Source: Rhodospirillales bacterium
Lineage (GTDB): Bacteria > Pseudomonadota > Alphaproteobacteria > Rhodospirillales > JAPHTL01
DNA: 11,277 nt
NCBI GenBank assembly: GCA_026193355.1
Contig: JAPHTL010000197.1
Coordinates: 1 to 11,277 of the forward strand
Direction of reading: 5' to 3'
Made by a program: the position numbers and the translations under genes. Under the pieces are notes generated by a model. The model made no database searches, was not told the DNA's origin, and worked only from the letters and a program-made list of their open reading frames with translations. Positions within the stretch are counted from its first letter, which is position 1, and each line of letters starts with the position of its first letter. Positions 1-8,015 of this stretch are shown in pieces.

Positions 1-29
1 CTCTGTCCTGATGATGGGTTCGGAAAAGC

Positions 30-1031
30 TCATCGCGACAACCAGTGCAGGATTGATCCCCAGATTCCACGGGGAAAGAACAGAACGAGACAAACGAACA
101 AGGCGCCGACAAACAACTGCCAGTTCTCGGTCCAGTTGGTCACAATATCCTGTAGAAGAAGGAAGGTCGTCGCCCCGACAAATGGCCCGAAGAAGGTACC
201 CATGCCGCCCAGAAGCGACATCATCACGGCTTCGCCCGATGTGTGGTAGTGCAGCGTTTCGATCGGCACGATGGTCAGGTGGATGCCGTAAAGCGCCCCG
301 GCAAGACCACAGAACAACCCGGAAATCACAAAGGCCACCCATTTCGTGCGGCGTACGTCATATCCACAGGCGCGCGCCCTGTTCTCGTTTTCGCGAATTG
401 CTTCCAGAACCCCGCCGAACGGCGAGGCGAGAATGCGCGAAAACAACCAGATGGCTGCGGCAACAAATGCCAGCATGAAATAATACTTGGGCATAGGGTC
501 GAGCATGTTGACCGTGACGAAGACAAAATCGACCTCATGGATGTCGATTCCACGCAGGCCGTTTTCGCCACCGCTGAGCGGCATCTGATAAACGATGTAA
601 TAGACGCATTGCGACAGCGCCAGGGTGACCATGGCGAAATAGATGCCGCGCGTTCGAACCGCCAGCGCACCGACGGCGGCAGCTGTCAATCCTACGAAAA
701 CGAGGCCGATCAGGATCGCGGGCAGCCATGGCACACCGAATTCGGCGATGGCGATGCCAGTTCCATAAGCGCCGACCCCGAAGAAGGCCGCATGACCGAA
801 CGACAACAACCCCGTATAACCGAACAGCAGATTGAAGCCCATCGCGAACAGCCCGAAGATCAGGATGTTCACGGCCAATGCTTCGTAAGGCATGATCCAC
901 GGGAAAAACAGCAGGAACAGAAGAACGGCGGCTACCCGGTGCTTAGCAACCGATTTCATCAAAGAGGCAACCCGACGCCCTGAGATGGGAACCTCGGCGG
1001 CAAGATCCTCGTGACCCGGTACGTTAGCCAT
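30..1031 (-). CDS. livM: HAAT-family ABC transporter permease, LivM type
   Basis: Inner-membrane permease of a branched-chain-amino-acid-type (HAAT) ABC importer, forming the translocation pore with LivH. The 333-residue protein is mostly hydrophobic helices. Family landmarks are visible: GLLSFGHAAFFGVGAY near residues 74-89, TRGIYFAMVTLA near 127-138, GGENGLRGI near 154-162, and the ATPase-coupling loop EAIRENENRARACGYD near 210-225. The hydrophilic first 25 residues are longer than usual. A start at Met25 (959) is possible but has no Shine-Dalgarno, whereas the chosen ATG at 1031 follows a GGGGTAGGG stretch that overlaps the end of livH. Only 4 nt separate it from the livH stop, so the two are probably co-translated. 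Its own stop lies 29 nt from the window edge, and the ATPase genes are expected beyond. The substrate need not be an amino acid, because HAAT systems also carry amides, urea and aromatic acids. Confidence 0.93.
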   Translation of the reverse strand: MANVPGHEDLAAEVPISGRRVASLMKSVAKHRVAAVLLFLLFFPWIMPYEALAVNILIFGLFAMGFNLLFGYTGLLSFGHAAFFGVGAYGTGIAIAEFGVPWLPAILIGLVFVGLTAAAVGALAVRTRGIYFAMVTLALSQCVYYIVYQMPLSGGENGLRGIDIHEVDFVFVTVNMLDPMPKYYFMLAFVAAAIWLFSRILASPFGGVLEAIRENENRARACGYDVRRTKWVAFVISGLFCGLAGALYGIHLTIVPIETLHYHTSGEAVMMSLLGGMGTFFGPFVGATTFLLLQDIVTNWTENWQLFVGALFVCLVLFFPRGIWGSILHWLSR

Positions 1032-1035
1032 CGCC

Positions 1036-1920
1036 CTACCCCATCAGTCCGGCGCGGCCGAACAACCCTTGCGGTCGAACAAGCAGGACCAGCGCCATCA
1101 ACGCAAACATGGATACTTCGGCCATGTGAGGGGCGAATAGCGCCGTCATGGCGACGACGACACCGACCAGAAGCCCCGCGACAACCGCGCCGATCAGTGA
1201 TCCCATGCCACCAACAACCGTCACCACGAAGGCTTCGACAAGAACACTGACCCCCATCTCGGGGATCACCCCCTGCAAGGGTGCGTAAAGGATACCCGCC
1301 AGACCGGCTACGCCTGTGCCGATCCCGAAAACGATCAACCAGATTTTTGAAACATCAACACCCAGAACCTTGACGATTTCGGGGTCCCGCGCACCCGCGC
1401 GGATGACCAGACCGAAGGATGTCCTCTCGATAAACAGCCATAGGCCGAAGATCAGAACGGCGACTGCGCCAATCAGGAAAATACGATAAAGCGGGAAGAA
1501 ACCGACTCCGATGTCCACGGCCCCGAGCAAAATATCTGGTGTATCAAAGACCTGCCCTTCCTTGCCAAATATGATCCGGATGATTTCGATAAACACGTAC
1601 CCGAGACCGAAGGTAAGCAGCAATGGATAATCAATACCCCGCCCGTACAGAGGGCGGATAAGAAATCGCTCAACAACAAGACCAAGGGTGCCAACGATCA
1701 AGGGAACACCGATCAGGCTAAGCCAGAAATTGCCGGTGACCCCCATCAGGAAGACGCCCATGTAAGCCCCGACCATATAGAAGGCGCCGTGAGCAAAATT
1801 CACGACCGTCAGCATGCCGAAAATAAGCGACAGGCCGACGCCCAGCAGCACATAGACCGAACCCATGGCAAGGCCTGTGAACAACTGCAGAACGAAAAGG
1901 TCGAACGTAATTCCACTCAT
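1036..1920 (-). CDS. livH: HAAT-family ABC transporter permease, LivH type
   Basis: Second inner-membrane permease of the importer, 294 residues, a normal length for LivH. Recognisable family segments are GLSLIFGMLTVVNFAHGAF around residues 29-47, the cytoplasmic coupling loop IRAGARDPEIVKVLGVDV around 173-190, and the glycine-rich VVGGMGSLIGAVVAG around 235-249. The ATG at 1920 lies 69 nt after the binding-protein stop. The nearest purine run (GGGGGA) is about 11 nt upstream of the ATG, so initiation may be weaker than in neighbouring genes. A GC-rich hairpin sits in the same gap. The gene is followed closely by livM and is clearly part of the same transporter operon. Confidence 0.94.
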   Translation of the reverse strand: MSGITFDLFVLQLFTGLAMGSVYVLLGVGLSLIFGMLTVVNFAHGAFYMVGAYMGVFLMGVTGNFWLSLIGVPLIVGTLGLVVERFLIRPLYGRGIDYPLLLTFGLGYVFIEIIRIIFGKEGQVFDTPDILLGAVDIGVGFFPLYRIFLIGAVAVLIFGLWLFIERTSFGLVIRAGARDPEIVKVLGVDVSKIWLIVFGIGTGVAGLAGILYAPLQGVIPEMGVSVLVEAFVVTVVGGMGSLIGAVVAGLLVGVVVAMTALFAPHMAEVSMFALMALVLLVRPQGLFGRAGLMG

Positions 1921-1946
1921 GTCAGTGGATATCCCCCAAGCAGGTC

Positions 1947-1974
1947 GGCCCGCCCCCTCAATGGGAGGCGGGCC
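1947..1974 (-). promoter_or_regulatory. Intercistronic hairpin between binding protein and livH
   Basis: An inverted repeat with perfect 8-bp arms (GGCCCGCC / GGCGGGCC). It extends to about 12 bp with one mismatch and one G-T wobble, closing on a CAAT loop. On the minus strand it is followed by mixed sequence with no T tract, so it is not a standard intrinsic terminator. A position just after a binding-protein gene and before its permeases is typical of hairpins that stabilise the upstream mRNA and raise binding-protein output relative to permeases. That role is inferred. Confidence 0.55.
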
Positions 1975-1989
1975 ATTGCCCTAGCTGAA

Positions 1990-3252
1990 TCAGGCCTTGT
2001 GGCCGAGCTCCGAGCAGGTCCGGAGACTGTCTCCACTGGCCCGATCGACGTCGAGAATCTTGAACACGTCGAACTTGTTGGCCATTTCCGCCTCGGGTTT
2101 TGATTCAACGATGAAGACATCCTGCACCGACTGGTGGTCGCACTTCCGGTAATGCTGCGTACCCTTATACAGGTCGTACTTCATGGCTTCCATCGCCTCG
2201 ATGACCTTGTTGGTGTCGATGGTCCCGGCCGCCTTGACGGCCTCCAGCAAGCCGCCGACGCCGGCATAGCCGTATGCGCCGTAATCCGACGGCGGCGCGC
2301 CGTCGTTGCCAGCGCGGTAGAGGTCATTGAACGCCTTGGCCGACGCGACCTTATCCTCGATAGTCCAATGGTAGTTGGCGCCGCCGACTACCCCGTCGTA
2401 GGCCGAACCGCCGGCCAGCCGTTGGTTGTAGAGAAGGGCCGGGGCCACCAGCTTCATCTGCTGTTTCATGCCGAAACCGGTCGCCTGCTTGATGGAGTTC
2501 AGCTGGTCGTAGCCGAAGTTGCAAAGGCACAGAACATCCGGCTTCGCCGCCTGGATGCGCGGTAGGAAGGTCGAATAATCCTTGGTCGCCAGCGGATGGG
2601 TGACTTCTGCGACGACTTCGATTCCCGATGCCTCGCCAGCCCGTTTGAACCCGCGGACCATTTCATGGCCGTATGCGTAATCGGCGATCAGGAAGGCGAC
2701 GCGCTTGCCGCTCTTGGGGAAGACGTAGCGGCCGACAGCACCCGCAGTCATGTGCGGGTTGAGGGCCTCGTGGAAGGTGTAGGGTGAGAAATCGGCGGCC
2801 TCGTTGATCGCATCGGACTGGCTGATCGACACATAAATGATTCCGCGCGCCTTGGTCACCGCATTGACCGAAAGCTGAACCGATGCGGACAGCGAGCCCG
2901 AAATGAAGTGGGCCTTGTCCTTTTCGATCAGTTCCAGCGTGCGGGTAGCAGCCTCGCCAGGCTTCAGCTTGTCATCGCGAACCAGAAGTTCGGCCATGCG
3001 CCCGTTCAGGCCGCCAGCCTTGTTGAACTGATCCACGGCGATCTGGGCGCAACGCGCCTGTTCGGCCGCTTCCGAACCATAGGGGCCGGTCAGCGGAACG
3101 GGAAAGCCGATCCTGATCTTGTCCTCGGCCTTCGCGATATTGATCCAGAACGGGCTTGTGCCAACCACCGCAGCACCCGCCGCCGCCGTACCGAGCAATG
3201 TGCGTCGGGAAATACCCTTGTTCACTTTCTTTGTTGTCATGGTTTCAGTCAT
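1990..3252 (-). CDS. Tat-exported ABC transporter substrate-binding protein (HAAT type, Peripla_BP_6 fold)
   Basis: Periplasmic solute receptor of the importer, 420 residues. The N terminus carries a twin-arginine signal: SRRTLL at residues 15-20, then a small-residue hydrophobic stretch and a likely cleavage after AKA at 40-42, so the protein is probably exported folded. The mature protein opens with KIRIGFPVPLTGPYG, the usual first strand and ligand loop of type I binding proteins. DQFNKAGGLNGR follows a little later, and ADYAYGHEMVRGFKRAG marks the second lobe. The ATG at 3252 has a clear GGGAGG six bases upstream; a second Met at residue 5 is possible. The gene lies 104 nt after the molybdenum subunit with no terminator in the gap, so co-transcription is likely and the ligand is probably the hydroxylase substrate. 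The ligand cannot be read from sequence. Confidence 0.93.
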   Translation of the reverse strand: MTETMTTKKVNKGISRRTLLGTAAAGAAVVGTSPFWINIAKAEDKIRIGFPVPLTGPYGSEAAEQARCAQIAVDQFNKAGGLNGRMAELLVRDDKLKPGEAATRTLELIEKDKAHFISGSLSASVQLSVNAVTKARGIIYVSISQSDAINEAADFSPYTFHEALNPHMTAGAVGRYVFPKSGKRVAFLIADYAYGHEMVRGFKRAGEASGIEVVAEVTHPLATKDYSTFLPRIQAAKPDVLCLCNFGYDQLNSIKQATGFGMKQQMKLVAPALLYNQRLAGGSAYDGVVGGANYHWTIEDKVASAKAFNDLYRAGNDGAPPSDYGAYGYAGVGGLLEAVKAAGTIDTNKVIEAMEAMKYDLYKGTQHYRKCDHQSVQDVFIVESKPEAEMANKFDVFKILDVDRASGDSLRTCSELGHKA

Positions 3253-3279
3253 TTAAGCCTCCCTGTTGGCTTGTGTTGC

Positions 3280-3293
3280 CGGGGCTACCCCCG
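3280..3293 (-). other. Short GC hairpin in the hydroxylase/binding-protein gap
   Basis: A 5-bp all-GC stem (CGGGG / CCCCG) with a 4-nt loop lies about 30 nt before the binding-protein start codon. No T tract follows. It may be a minor mRNA processing or stability structure, or chance in GC-rich DNA. I see no convincing promoter in the rest of the 104-nt gap. Confidence 0.25.
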
Positions 3294-3356
3294 TCTTCTC
3301 CTGCGTTACCACATCCGGGTTTGTGCCGGTTCTTCCTTGGCCACATGGGCCTTCGT

Positions 3357-5738
3357 TTAAACTTTTCCCAGTGCGCGCAGAACCTTTTCCGGTGTGAAAG
3401 GCATATCCGCCAAACTCACATTGAATGATCCAAGCGCATCGTTGATTGCGTTCATCACGGCGCCAGGCGCACCAGCAGTGCCTGCTTCGCCGACGCCCTT
3501 GGCGCCAAGCTCTGACGTCGCCGTGGGTGTTTCGACATGGCCGACCACGATATCGGGCATTTCCGCCGCCATCGGCACCAGATAATCGGCCATCGAGCCG
3601 TTCTGCAGCTGCCCCTCATCGCTATAGAGGCATTCCTCGAACAAGGCGGGGCCAAGACCCTGCACAACACCGCCGCGGGTCTGTTCCTCGACCAGAAGCG
3701 GATTGATTACCGTGCCGCAATCTTCGACCACCCAATATTTCAGCAGCTTCACCATACCAGTTTCGATATCCACCTCGACGTGGCAGGCATGGGCGGCATT
3801 GGTGAAGACGAAGGGAAAACCGCGTGATACGAAATGCCGGGTGACGACCAGTTCGGGTTGCACGTCATGGGGCAAGGTATCGCCCCGGAAATAGGCGATG
3901 CGCCCCAGTTCACTGAGCGGCATGCGTTCGGTTCCGGTATCGGCATCAATGATCGCGCCATCGCGGATGTCGAGCGCTTCCGGGTCGCTCTGCAGGATCG
4001 TGGCTGCGACCTTGAGGATATTCTTGCGAAGTTCCTTGCCAGCCTGCAAGGCGGCTTCGCCGCCGATCCCCGCACCTCGCGAGGCCCAGGTGCCGCCCCC
4101 GTAGGGAACAACATCCGTATCGCCGGTTATGACGCGTACATTGTCCATGCTGACGCCAACCGCCGAGGCGGCGATCTGGGCGACGATGGTTTCCGTTCCC
4201 TGCCCCTGTTCGGTAACCCCGGTGATGCAGGTAATGCCACCTGTCGGATCAAGGCGGATGGTGCACCCGTCCTGCGAGGCAATGCGTGCGCCACCGACAC
4301 CGTAGAAGGCCGGGCTGGGGTTTGTCACCTCGACCAGACTAACAAAGCCGATACCACGGTAAATGCCCTTTTCGCGCAGGGCTGCCTGCTCAGCCCGCAG
4401 TCCCTTGTAGTCCATCATTTCCACCAGCTTGTCGAGGCACTGATGATGGGACTGACGCTCGTAGATGGCGCCGGATGGGGCGGTATAGGGGTAGGCGTCA
4501 TCTGGAATAAAATTGCGGTGGCGTATTTCCACAGGATCAAGCCCAAGGGCCACGGCACCACGATCAATCAGGTGTTCGGCGATGGCAACGGCTATGGGAT
4601 GGCCAACACCCCGATACTGGCACATCACATTCTTGTTCAGGAACACAACACGGGCCCGGCAACGATAGTTGCGATGCTTGTAGGGTCCGCCCGTCAGGTT
4701 GACCACCTGATTGGCTTCGATCCCGCTGGTCCGCGGATAGACTGAATAGGGACCGATGCCCGTGACATCATCCATATCCAGCGCCGTGATCTCACCCTCG
4801 GCGTTGAAGGCCATGCGTGCCTTCACAACATGGTCGCGGGCATGAATGTCGGTAACAAAGCTTTCCAGACGGTCGGCGACAAATTTCACCGGACGGCCAA
4901 GCAGGACGGTGATCGCCCCTGCCGCCATTTCATCGGAATAGGTGTGGATCTTGATGCCGAACGATCCGCCGACATCCTTGCAGATGACCCTGACCTTGTT
5001 TTCATCAAGGCCAAGATGCTTGGCATAGAGATTTTTCGACATGTGCGGGCATTGCACAGCCATATGGAGCGTAAGCACCTCATCCGCAGGGTTGTAATCG
5101 CAGATGATGGCGCGCGGCTCCATCGTCACGCCCGTGTGCCGGTTGAAACGCATCGTTTCCTCGGCGACAAAGGCGGCTTCGGCAAAGGCTTTATCCACAT
5201 CGCCTTCGTCGACATTGCGCTCGAAGCACAGATTATCGCCAAGCTCCTTGTGGATCACCGGGGTTTCGGGATCCAGCGCCGTCATCATGTCGGTGACGGG
5301 GGGAAGTTCGTTGTATTCCACCATCACCAGATCGGCAGCGTCCTCTGCGATCGCCCGCGACGTGGCGACCACGGCGGCAACAGGCTCGCCCTGCCAGTGA
5401 ACCTTGCCATTGGCCAAAGGCCACTGTTCGGCCGATTTGATCCCCTTCAGATGATCAAGAACGCCGACCCATGGCGTCATGATGTCTTTCAAGTCTTCCA
5501 TCGTTACGACGCGGATGACGCCGGGCAGCGCCTCGGCCTCGGCCTTGTCGATGGAAACGACCTCGGCATGGGCGTAGGGGCTGCGGCAAAATGCCAGATG
5601 CACCATGCGCGGCAGCTTCATGTCATCGACGAATGCACCACGCCCCTGAACGAGCCTGCGGGCGTTGGGGCGTTCCACCGTTCGTCCGATGTAGGAGTTC
5701 GGACGATCAAGAACGGAAATGCCGGGACGGTCACTCAT
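3357..5738 (-). CDS. Xanthine dehydrogenase/CO dehydrogenase-family molybdopterin-binding large subunit (not form I CoxL)
   Basis: Catalytic subunit of a molybdenum hydroxylase, 793 residues, which binds molybdopterin cytosine dinucleotide and hydroxylates a substrate with water-derived oxygen. An N-terminal a/b-hammerhead domain (YIGRTVERPNARRLVQGRG onward) precedes the Mo-cofactor domains. Cofactor and active-site landmarks are GGSFG at about 257-261, EQGQG at about 510-514, and GAKGVGEAG at about 745-753, whose Glu751 is the expected catalytic base. The loop that in true aerobic CO dehydrogenase reads AYxCSFR is here QYRGVGHP at about 374-381, so the selanyl-cysteine site is absent. It resembles, but does not equal, the AYRGAGR loop of form II relatives. 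The ATG at 5738 is chosen because it follows GGGGGAAG and overlaps the small-subunit stop by ATGA. An in-frame upstream Met at 5807 would lie inside the small-subunit gene. The substrate is unknown. Confidence 0.93.
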   Translation of the reverse strand: MSDRPGISVLDRPNSYIGRTVERPNARRLVQGRGAFVDDMKLPRMVHLAFCRSPYAHAEVVSIDKAEAEALPGVIRVVTMEDLKDIMTPWVGVLDHLKGIKSAEQWPLANGKVHWQGEPVAAVVATSRAIAEDAADLVMVEYNELPPVTDMMTALDPETPVIHKELGDNLCFERNVDEGDVDKAFAEAAFVAEETMRFNRHTGVTMEPRAIICDYNPADEVLTLHMAVQCPHMSKNLYAKHLGLDENKVRVICKDVGGSFGIKIHTYSDEMAAGAITVLLGRPVKFVADRLESFVTDIHARDHVVKARMAFNAEGEITALDMDDVTGIGPYSVYPRTSGIEANQVVNLTGGPYKHRNYRCRARVVFLNKNVMCQYRGVGHPIAVAIAEHLIDRGAVALGLDPVEIRHRNFIPDDAYPYTAPSGAIYERQSHHQCLDKLVEMMDYKGLRAEQAALREKGIYRGIGFVSLVEVTNPSPAFYGVGGARIASQDGCTIRLDPTGGITCITGVTEQGQGTETIVAQIAASAVGVSMDNVRVITGDTDVVPYGGGTWASRGAGIGGEAALQAGKELRKNILKVAATILQSDPEALDIRDGAIIDADTGTERMPLSELGRIAYFRGDTLPHDVQPELVVTRHFVSRGFPFVFTNAAHACHVEVDIETGMVKLLKYWVVEDCGTVINPLLVEEQTRGGVVQGLGPALFEECLYSDEGQLQNGSMADYLVPMAAEMPDIVVGHVETPTATSELGAKGVGEAGTAGAPGAVMNAINDALGSFNVSLADMPFTPEKVLRALGKV

Positions 5739-6220
5739 TGCGCTTCCCCCCTGCGACGGGCGGCTGTCATCTCGACCGCCTCGACGATCGCCTGATAGCC
5801 GGTGCAACGGCAGTAATTACCGGATAGGTGTTCGCGGATTTCCTCGCGCGTTGGCGACGGATTGTCGTTTAGAAGTTCGTCGGCCGCCATAAGGAAGCCC
5901 GGTGTGCAAAAGCCGCATTGGAGGGCGTTGCGTTCGATGAATGCATCCTGCAAATCCTTGATCCGACCGTCTTCGGTCGCGCCTTCAATGGTTTCCACCT
6001 CGGCCCCGTCGCATTGCACAGCAAGGGTCAGGCAGCCGCGCACGGTCCGCCCATCGACACGCACCGTGCACGCACCGCAAACACCGTGTTCGCAACCGAC
6101 GTGGGTGCCGGTCAATTCCGCTTCGTTTCGCAGGAAATCGGCCAGCGTAAGGCGGGCGGGAACAAGCGCCGTCATGGGCGTTCCATTGACGATAACGGTT
6201 ACGGGGTAGGTCTTTTCCAT
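5735..6220 (-). CDS. Molybdenum hydroxylase [2Fe-2S] small subunit (CoxS/XdhC-like iron-sulfur subunit)
   Basis: Electron-transfer subunit with two [2Fe-2S] clusters, passing electrons from the Mo site to FAD. In the 161-residue form, the plant-ferredoxin-type domain has Cys43, Cys48, Cys51 and Cys63 (CEHGVCGAC then C). The C-terminal four-helix domain has Cys102 and Cys105 (CGFC) and Cys137 and Cys139 (CRC). All eight ligands are present and the length is normal. The start at 6220 is preferred because GGGGGAA lies six bases upstream, almost the same leader as the large subunit. An ATG at 6238 would add six residues (MSGGNA) and give an ATGA overlap with the FAD gene, but has no Shine-Dalgarno. 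The stop overlaps the start of the large subunit, pointing to coupled translation. Confidence 0.95.
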   Translation of the reverse strand: MEKTYPVTVIVNGTPMTALVPARLTLADFLRNEAELTGTHVGCEHGVCGACTVRVDGRTVRGCLTLAVQCDGAEVETIEGATEDGRIKDLQDAFIERNALQCGFCTPGFLMAADELLNDNPSPTREEIREHLSGNYCRCTGYQAIVEAVEMTAARRRGEAQ

Positions 6221-6234
6221 GGCGTTTCCCCCGC

Positions 6235-7092
6235 TCATCCGGCGGCCAGTTGAGAAAGCACACGCCCGGTCAGGACACGGGCCAGTCGAATTTTGTATTC
6301 GGGTGAACAGTAAAGATCCCCCAACGGGTCCAGATCATCGCCCAGCGCCTGCTGGGCCTGTTCCACGGCCTGCACGCTCATCTCCTTACCCTCAAGCACA
6401 GCGGCGGCGGACACGGCAAGGACAGGACGATCGGCGACGTTGAAGAAGGAAAGCCGGACGTCGTTGAAAACACCACCACTGACCCTGGCATGGGCGGCCA
6501 GACCAACCATCGCGTAATCGCCCTTGCGGCGTGAAAGTTCCATAAAAGCGGAGCGGTAGTCCGCACTGATCACCGGAAACTCAATCGCAATCAAAATCTC
6601 GTCGGGTTCAATCGCCGTGGTGTAGTAGCCTTGGAAAAAGTCAGCCGCCGATACCTTGCGCCGTCCGTTCTGACCAGCGATCTCCATTACCGCGCCAAGC
6701 GCCAGTGAACAGGCGGGCCACTCGGCGGCCGGATCTGCATTGGCGAGGCTGCCGCCGATGGTTCCACGGTTGCGAATCGCTTCGTGGGCAATGTTCGGCA
6801 CGGCCTTGGCAAGCAGGGGAACATGCCGGGCTATTTCCCCAGAGGCCATGATTTCGCAATGACGGGTCAGCGCGCCAATGCGCATGACGGCGCCATCGAG
6901 CTTGATGCCGCGCAGTTCGCCAATGGCGCCAATATCGATCAACGCCGATGGGCCTGCCAGGCGCATGTTCAGTGCCGGAACGAGGCTTTGTCCGCCAGCA
7001 ATGACCTTGGCGTCGTCGCCGAAACGCCCGAGAAGTTCGAGCGCTTCGTCTACAGATTCAGCCTTCGCATATTCGAAAGAAGGCGCCTTCAT
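6235..7092 (-). CDS. Molybdenum hydroxylase FAD-binding medium subunit (CoxM-like)
   Basis: FAD subunit of the three-part hydroxylase; it receives electrons from the iron-sulfur subunit and passes them to an external acceptor. The 285-residue protein has both FAD-contact motifs of the family: AGGQSLVP from residue 32 and TIGGSLANADPAAEWPA from residue 111. It opens with the usual MKAPSFEYAKAESVDEAL. The ATG at 7092 is chosen because a strong GGGAGGA lies just upstream and the family N terminus begins there. An in-frame Met at 7179 would add 29 proline- and arginine-rich residues from the intergenic region and is rejected. This is the first gene of the minus-strand block, so its promoter should lie in 7093-7261. 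Gene order FAD, FeS, Mo matches coxMSL operons. Confidence 0.95.
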   Translation of the reverse strand: MKAPSFEYAKAESVDEALELLGRFGDDAKVIAGGQSLVPALNMRLAGPSALIDIGAIGELRGIKLDGAVMRIGALTRHCEIMASGEIARHVPLLAKAVPNIAHEAIRNRGTIGGSLANADPAAEWPACSLALGAVMEIAGQNGRRKVSAADFFQGYYTTAIEPDEILIAIEFPVISADYRSAFMELSRRKGDYAMVGLAAHARVSGGVFNDVRLSFFNVADRPVLAVSAAAVLEGKEMSVQAVEQAQQALGDDLDPLGDLYCSPEYKIRLARVLTGRVLSQLAAG

Positions 7093-7261
7093 CCTGTCCT
7101 CCCTCGCCCATCGGCCTTGCCGTGGGGGATTTGTATCCGGTTGAGGGTTAGTTATCGTTTGATTAACAATGAAGGCCATGAAAGGGTCTTGTCAACGCCA
7201 TTCTTAACGTTCAGATTCCTGCGGCAGCTTCAATGACTTCCCCAACGGAAGGAGCCAATCG
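7093..7261. promoter_or_regulatory. Divergent promoter/operator region for the hydroxylase operon and tetR
   Basis: A 169-nt gap between the divergent hydroxylase operon and the TetR gene, more AT-rich than its flanks. On the minus strand a perfect TTGACA (-35-like) occupies 7190-7195, but the matching -10 position is poor (TCATTG or CATTGT). On the plus strand TTGAGG (7141-7146) and AACAAT (7165-7170), 18 nt apart, form a weak candidate for tetR. GTTA half-sites occur at 7147-7150 and 7151-7154, with TAAC at 7164-7167 and 7205-7208. The 17-nt GTTATCGTTTGATTAAC has 4-bp mirrored ends and lies where a minus-strand transcript would begin. Location supports a control region; the exact sites are tentative. 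Confidence 0.45.
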
Positions 7262-7984
7262 GTGCCTGATACAAAAGCCGGGAAGACCAATGATCTGGCT
7301 ACAGCGACGAAAAAAACTGCAAAAAAATCGCCCCGCAAACGGCTTGACCGCGGCGAGCGCGAGAAACTGATCGTTGAAGAGGCGATCCGCTTTTTTGCCG
7401 AAGTTGGCTTCGAAGGGCAAACGCGCGAACTGGCCAAACGCCTGGGCGTCACGCAACCTCTTCTCTATCGTTACTTCCCCAGCAAGGAAGATCTGGTTGA
7501 GCGCGTCTATCAGGAAGTTTTCGTCCGGCGTTGGCAGCCGCATTGGGAGGAACTGGTCGTCGATACGTCCATCCCGCTGAAGGAACGGCTGACCCGGTTT
7601 TATTGCGAGTACGTCGACGCGATTTTCACCTACGAATGGGTGCGCATCTTTATGTTTGCGGGACTCAAGGGCGTCAACATCAACCGGCGTTATCTGACGA
7701 TCATCCAGGACAAGCTTCTGATTCCGCTCTGCACCGAACTTCGCGCGATGGCGGGACTGCCTTCACCGGACGACCTGCCCCTGACGGCGCGGGAAATTGA
7801 AATGGCCTGGCTGCTTCACGGCGGCATCTATTACATCGCCATCCGCAAGTTTGTTTACAGCCTGCCAATTCCGGAAGATCTGGACGCGATTATTGCGCAG
7901 GAGGTTGAAACCTTCCTGAATGGCGCAACTTCATCCATGAAGGCTTTTTACAACAACGCGAAGACGCCCGATAAACGCAAATGA
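7262..7984 (+). CDS. TetR/AcrR-family transcriptional regulator
   Basis: Ligand-responsive DNA-binding repressor, 240 residues. The TetR helix-turn-helix spans about residues 33-80: AIRFFAEVGFEGQTRELAKRLGV, then the recognition segment TQPLLYRYFPSKEDL. The first 30 residues are rich in Lys, Thr and Arg, a basic tail that may add DNA contacts. The C-terminal half is helical with aromatic stretches (WVRIFMFAGLKGV, GGIYYIAIRKFVYSLP), suitable for ligand binding and dimerisation. Translation starts at GTG, supported by AAGGAG eight bases upstream; no in-frame ATG competes. It is divergent from the hydroxylase/transporter operon, the usual arrangement for a local repressor of the facing promoter and of itself. 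The ligand is unknown. Confidence 0.92.
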   Translation: MPDTKAGKTNDLATATKKTAKKSPRKRLDRGEREKLIVEEAIRFFAEVGFEGQTRELAKRLGVTQPLLYRYFPSKEDLVERVYQEVFVRRWQPHWEELVVDTSIPLKERLTRFYCEYVDAIFTYEWVRIFMFAGLKGVNINRRYLTIIQDKLLIPLCTELRAMAGLPSPDDLPLTAREIEMAWLLHGGIYYIAIRKFVYSLPIPEDLDAIIAQEVETFLNGATSSMKAFYNNAKTPDKRK

Positions 7985-8015
7985 CCCGTGGGGGGTTGAT
8001 CCGGTTGCATCCCCC

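Noticed and set aside
1..29. Start of the ATPase gene livG at the left edge
   Set aside because: The 29 nt after the livM stop contain no start codon that I can assign with confidence; the gene probably begins outside the window.
243..983. 246-codon open frame on the plus strand
   Set aside because: Antisense to livM, highly polar and low-complexity in character; a shadow.
2288..2304. Perfect 7-bp inverted repeat GACGGCG / CGCCGTC
   Set aside because: It lies inside the binding-protein coding sequence where codon usage alone can produce it; no sign of function.
3834..4745. 303-codon open frame on the plus strand
   Set aside because: Antisense to the well-supported large-subunit gene; no recognisable domain.
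4830..5795. 321-codon open frame on the plus strand
   Set aside because: It runs antisense through the molybdenum subunit, is rich in His and Asp as expected for a reverse shadow of GC-rich coding DNA, and has no family resemblance.
5739..5807. N-terminal extension of the large subunit to an ATG at 5807
   Set aside because: It would lie within the small-subunit gene; the internal ATG at 5738 has a Shine-Dalgarno and an ATGA overlap.
3357..7092. Annotation of the three-subunit enzyme as genuine aerobic carbon monoxide dehydrogenase
   Set aside because: Subunit order and the nearby coxG fit, but the large subunit has QYRGVGHP instead of AYxCSFR, so the residue that builds the Mo-Cu site is missing.
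7093..7179. N-terminal extension of the FAD subunit to an ATG at 7179
   Set aside because: The added residues are not family-like and would cover the strong GGGAGGA site directly before the ATG at 7092.
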